A DNA stretch of 64,000 nucleotides from Solanum dulcamara (taxonomy: Eukaryota; Streptophyta; Magnoliopsida; Solanales; Solanaceae): positions 46,048,935-46,112,934 of the forward strand of contig NC_077247.1 in assembly GCF_947179165.1 (NCBI RefSeq). Direction: 5' to 3'. Position 1 is the stretch's first letter; each line of letters opens with the position of its first letter. A program made the position numbers and the translations under genes. The notes beneath the pieces were generated by a model. The model saw only the letters and a list, made by a program, of their open reading frames with translations. It did no database searches and was not told the origin of the DNA. Positions 22,070-33,900 of this stretch are shown here, one piece after another.

Positions 22070-22510
22070 TGTTGGGGGAGAAAGCACCACAACTAAAGTT
22101 TGATATGATGAAAATAATGAAAATAAATTGGACACGAGAGTTTTACGTGGAAAACCCTCTAAATGATAGAAGGGAAAAACCACGGGGTAGAAGGATCTCA
22201 CTATTTTAATATGGAGTACGCAGCTCTCAAATACAAGGAGAAAACAACAATAAACACTTCTCTCTTGTAAAAGGAACAACTACTAAAGAGGACACTCAAG
22301 ACTAAAATATTTATCTTGGTGTATAACTCTCTTTGTATTCTTACTCTCTCTTTCTGGGATGGGATAAATGAGGGCAAGAGGTTTTCTATTTATAGGAAAC
22401 TAGAAACGCGTAAAATCCGCGTATTGAACCTCCCTTTTTGACTACGCGTTCAAAACGCGTTTTGTTCCTTTTTTGACTACGCGTTCAAAACGCGTTTTGA
22501 CTATCTTGCA
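22070..22510 (-). mobile_element. Solo LTR of the same Tnt1-like family, inverted
   Basis: The minus strand starts TGCAAGATAGTCAAAACGCG and ends CCCCCAACA, matching the LTRs at 16428 and 18344 throughout (agagaagtgtttattgttgt, gtgtcctcttta). A perfect 5-bp target duplication gaata flanks it (22065-22069, 22511-22515). No internal region remains, so LTR-LTR recombination is inferred. Its U3 has two copies of gactacgcgttcaaaacgcg. Confidence 0.93.
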
Positions 22511-23097
22511 GAATAATATACATACCACTGATCTTCACTGATTAATTAGCTTATATATAAAAGAAATTTTATGAATTTCATCAAACTCAGTTAAGAAAGA
22601 AACAATGAGAGGGAGTTTCAGGTATCTTGGATCTCTAATCCAGGACAATGGTGAGATTGACGAGGATGTTACACACTGTATTGGAGCAGAATGGATGAAA
22701 CGCAAACTTACATCCGATGTCTTGTGTGATAAACATGTTCCACCAAGACTTAAAAGTAAATTCTATAAGGTGTTGATTAGACCAACTATATTGTATGGGG
22801 CGGAGTGTTAGCCGATCAAGAACTCACACATTAAAGATGTAAGTAGCAAAATGAGGATGCTGAAATGAATATTTGGACATACTAGGAAAACATAGGGGTG
22901 GGAACGAGGATATTTTGGACAAGGTGAGAGTGGCCTCGGTGGTGAACAAGATGAGGGAGACGAGACTGGAATGGTTAGGACATGTGAAGAGAAGATATAT
23001 TGATGAAGAGGTGTGAGAGGTTAGCCATGGTGGGTGTGAGAAGAAGTATATGTAGGCCAAAAATGTATCGGGGAGAGGTGATTAGAAAGAATGTGAC

Positions 23098-23680
23098 TGT
23101 TGGGTTTTAAAGGTGTGAATGAGAAATAAAAGGTTGTGACCTTTACGAAAGGTTGTGACCGTTTCGAAAGGTTGTGACTTTTTCAAAGAGTTGTGACCGT
23201 TCCGAAAGGCTGTGACTTTTCGAAAGGTTGTGATTTTTCAAAAAGTTGTGACTTTTTTGAAGAGTTGTAACTTTTCTGAAAGGTTGTAACTTTTGCGAAG
23301 GATTGTGACTTTTTCGATAAGGCACAATAAGCACATGTTCACACTACTCTTTATTGTCTATAAATAGAGGATTTTCCTCTCATTTTGAAAAACATTGAAT
23401 TTCTCCCTCTTTTACATATATTTTCTTACTAACAAAGTTGAATCTTTGTGTGATTTCGTTGCCGGCTTTTGAGTTTGCTAAAATTATTAAAGTTTGAGGT
23501 ACCGCTACGTCTTTAATAGTTTTTCCATTTTATCTTGGGAGGAAATTACCCCTAACATCGGGTATAGTGAGTGAATTAAATTCCTTAAGGACACATAGTG
23601 AATTATGTTGATTCAAATATTTTTTTTCTTCTTTTCATCTTTATTGTTTTTGGTCTGCTAACTTTGATACAGGTATAACT
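23098..23680 (+). mobile_element. Solo LTR (ttgtgac-repeat family), copy 1
   Basis: Starts TGTTGGGTTTTAAAGG. The 5-bp target duplication gtgac lies at 23093-23097 and 23681-23685. The end reads ATAACT where copy 2 has GTAACA, so the last base seems mutated. A second copy lies at 26089-26559. U3 holds about ten 19-bp repeats, then tctataaatagagg as a TATA region at about 23357. It inserted into the LINE remnant. Confidence 0.85.
23128..23317. repeat. About ten tandem 19-bp repeats in the solo LTR
   Basis: Units are variants of cgaaaggttgtgacttttt. The minus-strand ORF at 23143-23334 is merely the repeat translated. Copy 2 of this LTR has about four units. The 112-bp length difference between the LTRs equals about six units. 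Confidence 0.85.
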
Positions 23681-24147
23681 GTGACTCAGCTGCAACTTAC
23701 TGAGGAGATGACCCTAGATATATAGGAGGATATGAAGGTCGAGAATTAGGGTAAAAGATTAGGAGGCAATCGAGCGTTGTCTAGTTTTTCCTATCAATAT
23801 TAGTATTGATACTCTCCTGCTATCTTATTCTTCAATTTTTTTTTTGTATTACCTATTGTTTTATTACCTTTTTCTTAAGTATCGTACTATTTGTTATTAC
23901 TATTATTTCTTATTCATATTTTCAGCATGACTTCTTTTGTACTACTACATTTCCTTTTCATATTGTTTTTTATATATGCATTACTAGGTTGAGGGCTCAT
24001 CGAAAACAACCTCTCTTCCTTAACAGGGCAGAGGTAAGGTTGTGTACATGTACTACCTTCCCCAATTAATTTCCCAACTCTAATGTAACCCAAATAGAGC
24101 ACGTGAAGACATGTAGAAATATTAAAGTTCTCAAAATGATCGATATT

Positions 24148-24839
24148 TGTTAGTGTGATCATTTTAACATTTTAGTAAATTGCAATTTTAGCAATTGTCC
24201 ATTGATGACATTTAATGTCATCTTTATTATTCTTTCTTTAGTGTATAAAAATGTCTTTCATTATCATCTTTATTTAGTGCAAGACTAAATCATTCCATTA
24301 TGTATTTTTAATCTAATTATCACTAATAAGTGGTGCACTAAATCATATTATTATGTATTTTTAATCTAATTATCACTAATAAGTGGTGCACTAAATCATA
24401 ATGGTGCACTAAATCATAATGATACACTAAATGATGATAATGATGACATTCTATTATTTTTTCATCTTTGTATGATTTTCTCTCCTATAAATAGAGAGGT
24501 CTTCTTTGTTTTGAAATGTAAGATATAAGAAGAAAAAATTGAGAGAGTTAAGTTTATATAAAAAAGAGAGTTCTTATTAGTTGAAGGGAGGTGTTCTTTG
24601 TGTAGAGCTTTAAACTCAACTCTTGTCCAGAGTTTGTTGAGTTACATTTTTGTGATAAGGTTGTTGTATCCTAGAGGGGACAAGTCAAGAGGACTACTGC
24701 TGGACCAGTGAAACGATTTACTGCAGTGGGCTTGAATCTCTTAAAGAGAGCGAGATTTCCGCACCTCAGCCAAGAAGTGAAGCTAATTTCTTCATTTTAT
24801 TTTTCAATTGTAATTTGTAATCTTATAATTTCACCAACA
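24148..24839 (+). mobile_element. Solo LTR, 692 bp, unrelated family
   Basis: Starts TGTTAGTGTGATC and ends CACCAACA, with perfect target duplication atatt on both sides (24143-24147, 24840-24844). A TATA region (cctataaatagagagg, about 24486) is followed by transcript-like sequence. Within U3 about 50 bp (atgtatttttaatctaatta...) is tandemly duplicated at about 24300-24405, and gtgcactaaatcataat repeats after it. Confidence 0.85.
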
Positions 24840-24844
24840 ATATT

Positions 24845-25338
24845 AATATTATATCAATCTCAAGTTGACAATAATGTCTAGCTAGTTGAGTTTAACAACA
24901 TTTCATGATTAGTAGGAATTTCCTTCTCTACAAGTAGCAGATTAATTTAGTTCAAAGTCAACTTCTTAATTATTTTAATCAGTTATTGAATGTAATTAAG
25001 ATCGCTAGCTGTGGAGTGGAGGTAGTGTTCCTTGTTCATGTGTTAGCAATTATATCAGCTACCAGATCTTGAATCATTTTTTCAACCCTTTTTTAGAAAA
25101 AATAAATTATAGCATGATTGAAGACTTGCACAATTAACTAAGTTAATACGTACTGTAGTTGCTAGCGTTACTGTTTTTTACACAATTAACCAACCGAGTA
25201 CAATTGCTAACGTAATTGTGTTCCAATAATATAGAACTCTGTACTAGCATTAGTATAAATCTAATCAGTTGTGCTGCAAATTAAGGATCCAACCAACAAA
25301 CGCATGCATAGTCCTTTGATCACATTCTCTCAATAACA
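24845..25338. other. Upstream region of the LRR kinase pseudogene
   Basis: Non-coding A/T-rich sequence. The repeated ttaacta/gttaattg words near 25130-25200 have no clear meaning. Confidence 0.3.
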
Positions 25339-28300
25339 ATGGAGAATCTAGCATTTTTAGCATTAACTTGTGTTTACCTTGTAACAGCTAATTGCTGCTT
25401 GGCCATGAATATCAGAACTGATCAATCTTCTCTTCTTGCCTTGAAATCCCACATTACTTCAGATCCTAATCACATTCTTTCAACAAACTGGTCTTCTTCT
25501 ACCTCTGTTTGTGATTGGATTGGAATCACTTGTAGCTCTCGTCATAAACGAGTGATTGCACTGAGAATTTCAGACACGGAGATTACTGGTACCATCCCAC
25601 CACAACTTGGCAATCTCTCTTATCTTGTTTCACTTGATCTAAGCTACAACAATTTCCACGGTGAACTTCCACCGGAGTTGCTTCATTTGCCAAAGTTGAG
25701 AGAAATTGATCTTGGTTACAGCAACTTCACCGGAGAAATTCCAATAGGAATAACCATTCTTCCCAGCTTGAAATTGTTCGCCATGGGATTCAATGAATTA
25801 CTCAATGGCTCCAATGTGCTTTCAAGAGACAACATCTCAACACTTGAAATTTTGGATTTCCCAGGAGCTGGTTTAACAGGTGATTTCCTTTCTGATTTAT
25901 GTCGTCGCCTTCCCAGATTGCAAAATCTTGGACTTGGAAACAACATGTTAAGCGGAGAGATACCAAGAAACATATCTGAATGCTCGCAAATTCAAGTCTT
26001 ATTTTTGTCTCAAAATAACTTTGTTGGGACAATTCCAAGAGAATTAGGTAACTTACCGCTGCTGCAACAGTTAGCTATTGGAGATAACCGTTGGGTTTTA
26101 AAGGTGTGAATTAGAAATGAAAGGTTGTGACTTTTTAAAAAAAGTTGCGATTTTTCTGAAAGGTTGTGTCTTTTGAGAATGGTTGTGTCTGTTCCGACAA
26201 GCCATAATAAGCACATGTTCACATTAAACTTTGTTGTCTATAAATAGAAGATTTTCCTCTCATTTTTAAAAATTAAATTTTCCCTTCTTCTGCATATATA
26301 TTTTCTTTCAAACAAAATTGAGTCTTTATGTGATTTTGTTGCTGGCTTTTGAGTTCGCTGAAATTATTGAAGTTTGAGGTACCGCTACTTCTTTAATAGT
26401 TTATCCGTTTTATCTTGGGAGAAAATAATCCATAACCTCGGGTACAGTGGGGATTAAATTCCTTAAGGACACACAGTGAATTCTATGGACTCGGATACTA
26501 TTTTTTATTTTCATCTTTATTGTTTTTGATTTGCTAATCTTAATACTGGAGGAGTAACAATAACAACTTAGAAGGTATGTGTTTACAGTGCCATTTTATT
26601 TTTGTGGGATTTTAACTTGTACGTAATGTATACTCTTGCTTTACAGCCTTGACAGGCACAATTCTTGATGAGATTGGTCATCTTTATAACTTGGAGTCTT
26701 TAAGCATGGCCACAAATAAGTTAACAGGCTCAATCCCTTTAACCATATTCAACGTTTCATCACTTCAAGATTTACGTATGACTGATAACAAGATTGAAGG
26801 ATCTCTACCAAGAGAAGTTGAAAATTTGACTATGCTTAATGTACTTTATCTTGAAATGAATCGCCTGGAAGGTATGCAAAACTAACTAATTCACTGACAT
26901 TTTAGAGTTCCATCTTCTTGGGTACTTCTGCTGATCCTAATCTTACTGAATTTTCTAGGAGTAATTCCAGATGAAGTTGGTAACCTTGAACAGTTGCTGG
27001 ACCTTTGGTTGTCTTTCCATAAGTTTAGTGGGTCGATCCCTATTGGTATCTTCAATATCTCAAATCTTGTATATATTTCACTCACAGGGAACCACATTTC
27101 AGGTGGTCTTCCTTCCACTATAGGCCATGGGTTACCTAATGTTCAAGAATTACTTCTAGGAAGAAACAATATCAATGGTGTCTTACCTGCTTCCATCTCA
27201 AATTTGACGAAACTTACCTATCTAAATCTCGGTGAAAATGAACTTACATGTCCAATTCCTGAATCTATAGGAAAATTAAGATTTCTTCAAAAACTTCGAT
27301 TGAACAATAACTCCTTCACAAGTGAATTAACCTTTATTACTCCATTGGTCAATTCTAAACAATTTAGACTTCTAATATTGTCTTTGAATCCCCTAAATGC
27401 AATGCTTCCAAAATCCATCAGCAACCTTTCGTCTCTTGAAATGTTTTATGCAGAAGGTTGTCACCTCAAGGGCTATCTTCCAAATGAAATCAGGAATTTG
27501 AGAAATCAATATTCTTTGAAAGATAATGACTTTACTGGAATTATCCCTACGACAGTAAGTTCTTTGGAAAAGCTTCAACAGCTTTCACTTGGTGCAAACA
27601 GAATAAGTGGTCCTTTCCCTGTTGCTTTATGTGACCTACCCAAAGTATTCCCAAGTGCGTGGGGGATGTGACTTCCCTAAGGGAGATTTATCTTGATTCC
27701 AATAACTTCACTGCTAGCATACCTTCAAGTCTATGAAACCTACAAGACATTTTGAATCTGAACTTGTCTTCTAATTTCTTCAATGGCTCTCTGCCATTAG
27801 AAGTTGGAAACCTCAAGGCTGCAATACTTCTAGATCTTTCCTGGAACCAAATCTCGGGCAACATTCCAAGTACATTGGGAGGACTACAAAAATTGATTCA
27901 ACTATCTTTGGCTCATAACAGAATTGAAGGATCTATTCCTGAGACATTTGGGAAACTCATAGATTTGGAAACATTGGATCTTTCATATAACAATATGTCT
28001 GGTGTTATTCCAAAGTCACTAGAGGAACTTAAGCAGCTACACTCCTTTAATGTCTCATTCAACAGGTTACATTCATGTCGAATGAAGGATTGTGTGGTAA
28101 CCCTCAAAAGCATACCCCAGCTTGTCCTTCTAATTCAAAGAATCAGTCCAAGTTGAAGAAACGAAGACTGATATGGATTATAGTTGCCACTTCAGTTATA
28201 TCTGTAATAGGGATTGCTTCAGCAATAGTTTTCGTGTTGATAAGACGACGGGGTAAAACAATCAAAGCTGAAGATGAGTGGTCGCCTGAGGTAGCACCAC

Positions 28301-29298
28301 AAAGATTTTCTTACTATGAACTTCAAAGAGCAACTCAGAGTTTTGATGAAAATAACTTGCTAGGTAGTGGAAGTTTTGGTTCTGTTTATAAAGGGACGTT
28401 GGAAGATGGGATGATTGTAGCTGTTAAAGTTTTCAATGTGCAGATGGAAGGTACATTTCAAACCTTTGATAGAGAATGTGAAATCTTGCGGAATCTCCGT
28501 CACAGATATCGACCAAGATCATTAGCATCTGTTGTAACTTGGATTTTAGAGCATTGATACTTGAGTACATGCCAAATGAGAGCTTAGACAAGTTGCTATA
28601 TTCTCGAGATTATTGTTTGAACATAATGCAAAGATTGAATATCATGGTCAATGTTGCATCTACTCTGGAATATCTCCATCATGGTTACTCAGTACCTGTT
28701 ATTCACTGTGATCTGAAGCCTAGCAACGTGTTACTTGACAACAACATAGTGGGACACCTGACTGACTTTGGCATTGCAAAACTTCTAACCAAGGAAGAGT
28801 CTATTGGTCACACTACAACCTTTGCCACAATTGGTTACATTGCTCCAGATCAATTCATTATTTAACTTGTAACAATGTTACGGATTAACACGTTAAAAGT
28901 TTATTTTCTGACATGTTTTCTTTTTCAGAGTATGGCTTAGAAGGCCTTATATCCAAGAGGTCTGATGTTTATAGTTATGGTATCATGTTGCTTGAAACAT
29001 TTACAAAGAAGAAACCTAATGATGAAATGTTCGTGGGGGATTTGAATTTGAGAAGCTACGTGCATAATTTCACTTCATCATGAGCTGAACCAAATCATAG
29101 ATGCTGACTTACTAGCACTAGCTGAACAAAACTTAAGTCAAAAGCTGCAATGTGTCATCCATCATGGAGTTAGCCATGAATTGCACAGCTAATATTCCAA
29201 TGGAAAGGATGAACATGACTGATGTTGTAGCAACACTGAAAAAGATCAAACAGAAGCTTTCTTCCCCTGTTATTGAACGACGACCTAATGTGACATGA
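25339..29298 (+). pseudogene. LRR receptor-like kinase pseudogene (class XII type)
   Basis: Exon 1 from 25339 encodes a signal peptide, an LRRNT domain (SVCDWIGITC) and seven or more LRRs, but at 26089 a solo LTR interrupts it. Exon 1 would end at 26574. Exons at 26647-26871 and from 26959 carry more LRRs. Damage: frameshift near 27655 (GCGTGGGGGATG), TGA at 27736 in place of Trp, a shift or deletion near 28065 before the membrane segment (IWIIVATSVISVIGIASAIVFV), a 1-base loss near 28505, and loss of a splice donor after GYIAP (28850). Kinase motifs survive: GSGSFGSVYKG, VAVK, HCDLKPSN (non-RD), DFGIAK. The last exon ends at 29298 after another shift near 29070. Family members sense microbial patterns; this one is dead. 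Confidence 0.92.
26089..26559 (+). mobile_element. Solo LTR (ttgtgac-repeat family), copy 2, inside an LRR exon
   Basis: 471 bp, homologous to 23098-23680 from GTTGGGTTTTAAAGG to GTAACA. Perfect target duplication ataac (26084-26088, 26560-26564). Removing LTR plus one duplicate joins GGA GAT AAC to AAC TTA GAA in frame, giving the LRR motif GDNNLE. Its first base is C instead of the expected T. Confidence 0.92.
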
Positions 29299-30976
29299 CA
29301 ATAGTTACTTTCCACATCCCTTTTGTAAGAACAGAAAAGAAAAACAGCTATTAGTAGTAGTTCTTCCTCCATTTTGGAATTCACTCTGATATTGTACATG
29401 TTTGATCTGTTTAGGTGTAAGACATTACATTACTATCACCTGTAATTCATTAGAAGTGGACTTTTGGTTTTTGTTCTCTTGGTTACTGTCAATTTCCTGC
29501 TCTTGCAATGTTATCTATGTATTTTGAGCTCTACATTTCACTGGCTTATTGTAGAGTTCTGTTGATAATATGAATTAATATGTCACAAACTCATATAAAT
29601 TGTCATTTATAAATAAATAAATAAAAGCAATACTTGTTGGTTCAACTTGTTTTTGGCGAATCACGTCTAGTTTTTTGTATTAGCTAAAATTAATTGATCT
29701 AGAAAAGCTTAGTGTAATATAATTTGATAGATATTTTCATTCAACAAGATATATCGAAGTTGGCAACTAAGTTGGACAAAAGATTATAAAATATCTAATA
29801 TAGTTCTAATCCTACTTTATACTTTTTTTTATTTCTTTCTTTAGGTATGAACACATTTAGAAATTCTAGATCCCAATAAATAACAACACTCAGGGAAAAC
29901 ATAAAGTAGTGGTGTGGATTCACTAATTCAATGAATGATAACATTATCTACACTTACAATAAGATAGCAACATTTTAATCATATCCTATGATATATTTAT
30001 TTTTGTGATATATCTTTATACGTATAAATAAGGATTGTGATAGATTATAAAGGCGTTTGATGATGAAAGAGCCGTTTATAATAGTTGTGCGGTGTAGTTA
30101 GAGTCATGAAGCTAATCAATCATAGAAGTAGTCGATCATGGTGATTGACCGTGAAAAATTTACAGGCAACTGAGATTGATAGTTTTAATTGTGCGATATT
30201 AATAAAAAGAATTATAATAAAATTACATATTCACAAGAAACTTTAGCGAATTACATTTTATAAATTTCAAAATTTTGTACAAGGTTTAAATGAACCATAT
30301 CTATTAAGGCAACAAATTTGTTGAAAAAATTAAATGCAATAAAAGCATATAAAAAAAAAAGAAAGATTTTGAATTTGAGTTATCAGAATAAATTATTTTT
30401 TTAGTAAAAAATATTTTCGATGGAATGAAACCTTACAGAATTTAAATTAATGGAAGATGGAACAGAAGATAAAGAAAAAGAAAAAGAAGAAGAAAGAGAA
30501 GTAGGGGAATATAAAAAGTGAAAAAGTCTTTAGGCTGAACATTAGATTGTCGGGTCTGGTTCTGCCAGTCAAATTCGGCTTTCCAGTCCACCTTCAATGA
30601 CCCCACCTACCTGCTCATCTTTTTCTTCTCCAAAATTTTGACAGATTAAATTGGGGAAGTTCGTAATTACCTAGAAATGTAGGGGGCTATACCAAAATTC
30701 TCAAAGATGGGAAAGAGGAGAGAGACAGGAGGAGAGATGAACAAGTATAGTATATTCTAGAGAGAGAGAGAAAACCAAAAGAGGAATAGCTGGATTCACA
30801 TGGCTGTTTTACTAATGGGTCCTCTTTTTCTCTCTCTCTTTCACCTAACCGACAATTATGATCTTTGAACATTAAACAAAGGGGAAATAACTCAAGAAAA
30901 AGAATTCTTCTTCCTTCTTCAATCCTTCTTTTTTTTTTAGCCCCCTTTTATCTGTTGATTTTGAGCTGGAGAAGTT
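29299..30976. other. Intergenic; promoter and 5' leader of the GSK3 kinase
   Basis: A/T-rich. GA-rich and CT-rich tracts at about 30470-30500, 30760-30775 and 30830-30845 resemble the purine/pyrimidine leader of plant housekeeping genes. No gene recognised. Confidence 0.4.
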
Positions 30977-33900
30977 ATGGCTGATGATAAGGTATGGATT
31001 TGCATTTTGGGTTTTTTCTTGTGTAAAGAAAAAGTTCATTTCTTTACTTGTTAAAGCTAATTTCATTTTGGAAATTGTATGAGGATTCTTGATTTTTGGA
31101 ATTAGTGTGTATTGTATGGAAATATCATTTCTCTTTAGCCAATCTGAGTTCAGGAAGTAGCCTTGTGCAAGTCTGTTGTATTTGTTTGATTATTGAGTAC
31201 AAATCTGGGTTTAGTTTTGTTTTTTATTTGAGAAAAGTTGATGGTTCTTTGTTGCAGGCTCTTGCTCATCTTTTTCTGAAATCGAAGGAGATCTTTCTCT
31301 AGTATCTCTGAGGGTGGAATTAACATTTTGGACCCTCAAATTAGTTTCAGCTTCAAATAGTTGATCTTTTCATCTTCACGATGCTTTATTTGTTTAGGAT
31401 CTGGTCTTTTTCGTTTATTTACCTGAGGGGTTCTTTCTTTTGGAGAAGTTTTTGGTGATAGAAATGTCTCTAATCTACTTGGATGTGTTGTTATAGATCT
31501 GATCTTAGCCGTCCATGATCTGTTGCTATTAAGTACTTGATCGAGCCTTCTGGTTTCGCTTTGCTTATGTCTTGCTCCTTATCAGATGAATCTTTTTTTT
31601 TATTGTGCTTCTGAATGATAGTGCTAAGTTTGTTTGCATGTTTTTTCCCCTGGATAGAGTTTAGGGGTTTGGAGAGGAGGGCGGGGTACGTGGGTTGTAG
31701 TCTTCCTTGTTTTTGTTTATTATGCTGCATCTTAGTTATGGAAAATGCTGATCTGAGATCTATGTTTGATGTGAACTGTAGGAGATGTCAACTCCTGTTA
31801 TGGATGGGAACGATGCAGTCACTGGTCATATAATTTCTACAACCATTGGGGGCAAGAATGGCGAGCCAAAGCAGGTAGACCTGATGTCTTTATCAGAAAA
31901 TAAGTTCATTAGTTAGACACAATTTTTGTCTTTTTGATATGTGTTGCTTCTTTCACTAGAAGAATGAAAAATAATCCGGGCATATTACACACTTTATAAA
32001 CAGACACGAACAATTTACCCTTTAATTTTTTCTTTACATACTTGCATGTCTTGTATTGAATCATGAACATGTGCAATCTGATCTATTACATGAAATTGAA
32101 AATCTGTTTGCCTTCCAATAATATTTGGTGCAGACAGTCAGTTACATGGCTGAACGTGTTGTGGGGACTGGATCGTTTGGAATTGTCTTTCAGGTATATG
32201 AACATGTATCTTTTTGATTTGCTAATCCTTCTTTTTTTCAAAAAAAACTTTTTGTTTGACATTATGCTTCTCTTATGAAGGCAAAATGCCTGGAAAACGG
32301 GGAGACTGTGGCAATAAAGAAGGTTCTGCAAGACCGTAGATACAAGAATCGTGAGTTGCAGCTAATGCGCACTATGGATCACACAAATGTAGTTTGCCTA
32401 AAGCACTGCTTCTATTCAACTACGAGTACAAATGAGCTTTTTCTCAATTTAGTCATGGAGTATGTTCCAGAAACTATGTATAGAGTGCTAAAGCATTATA
32501 GCAATATGAACCAGAGAATGCCACTCATCTATGTTAAGCTTTACACCTATCAAGTGAGTGAAGTGCTTTCCTGAGTGGTATTTTTGTTTCCTAAGTTTGA
32601 GCAATACTAAGTGGTATTATTGTTTCCTAAGCTTTGAGCCATACTAAGATTTAGACGTGTTCAGGTATTTAGAGGGCTGGCTTACATGCATACTGTTGCT
32701 GGAGTATGCCACAGGGACTTGAAGCCTCAGAATGTTTTGGTAATGCATCTTTCAAGCTGCTAAATTTGAATAGTGCATTATAGTTTTTCCCCTTATTTCA
32801 TTGTTTGCTGTCACAGGCAGACCCTCTTACTCACCAAGTAAAAATCTGTGATTTTGGAAGCGCAAAGGTGCTGGTAAGTGTAAATCATAGGAGTTTATTT
32901 CTGTTCTATCCTCATATTCGTACTAAAGAAAAATGGATTTGATCCTTGTCTTCGTGAGTAGTGTACACTGTTGTTAATTCAAATTTGGTCAGTAATAATT
33001 CTGACTTAGCTAGGTGAGTCTTTTGGCCTCATTGTACTCAGTAATGTTAGTGTTAACTGTAAATTGATCCTTTCTAGATGTCCAGGATATGTTGACCCTT
33101 CGTATATTTGTCATTGAATACCTGATAACACATGTAGTTAAATACTTATTGTTGAAAGATTTCTGAGACATGCTAATTATTTTGGGAGAACACCTGTTAA
33201 CCATGTTTATGTGATTGGTCAGAGTCTATAGATTCACCTGTTAGTTGATGTTGTTGTTACTTTCACGTGTTGTTTATTACAAGTTGAGTCTGACCATGTT
33301 GGAGTTAGTTGACATTTACTATTTACTCATGGTGCAGTGCTATAATTCCAAATTACCCCCCTTAGCATCTCCCATGAACTGCAAATTCATAATGTAATGT
33401 TTGTTTTCTCTTTTTCTTGTGAGGGACAGAATGGGGGCTATAATAGCATGACGAAATTCATATTCCTTCCATGAAATACCTTTGATGGGCCTTTCACATT
33501 TTCAGTGGCTTTAAATAAGAACAACAATAGGTTCCCACGACTGTGTGAATTCATTAGCTTAAATTAACTTTTGCAAGCTTATGATCATTTCAGAAATTTC
33601 CTTAACTTTGTGTGAGAATTACTCAATTTTGAGATTGTGGTTGGTTCTTGTATTTATGGAAATACCATATTTTATCAGGTTAAAGGAGAAGCAAACATCT
33701 CATACATCTGCTCGCGGTTTTATCGGGCTCCTGAACTCATATTTGGTGCAACAGAGTATACTACTTCAATTGATATCTGGTCAGCTGGCTGTGTCCTTGC
33801 TGAGCTTCTTCTGGGCCAGGTTTGTAGTGATCTAGACTTCTATAACTTACATATTGTCCGTGAAATCTCTAGGGTCTCTTCTGGTGCACTATTCCAATTT

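Larger units (their letters stand above)
22605..24070 (+). mobile_element. LINE remnant (3' end of reverse transcriptase ORF), interrupted
   Basis: Translation shows the conserved end of plant LINE ORF2: [37 protein letters not shown], with stops and frame changes after 22811. The match resumes after a solo LTR at 23681 (QLQLTEEMTLD). The tail at about 23990-24065 (aggtaaggttgtgtacatg) resembles the usual LINE 3' UTR end. It is 5'-truncated and non-functional. Confidence 0.85.

Noticed and set aside
23128..23317. Possible CRISPR-like array of regularly spaced repeats
   Set aside because: Units are contiguous without spacers, lie in a plant LTR, and no cas gene is present.
23143..23334. Minus-strand ORF with repeated SHN/LSK motifs resembling a repeat protein
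   Set aside because: It is the 19-bp LTR repeat read as protein; the unit length is not a multiple of three, so its frame register changes.
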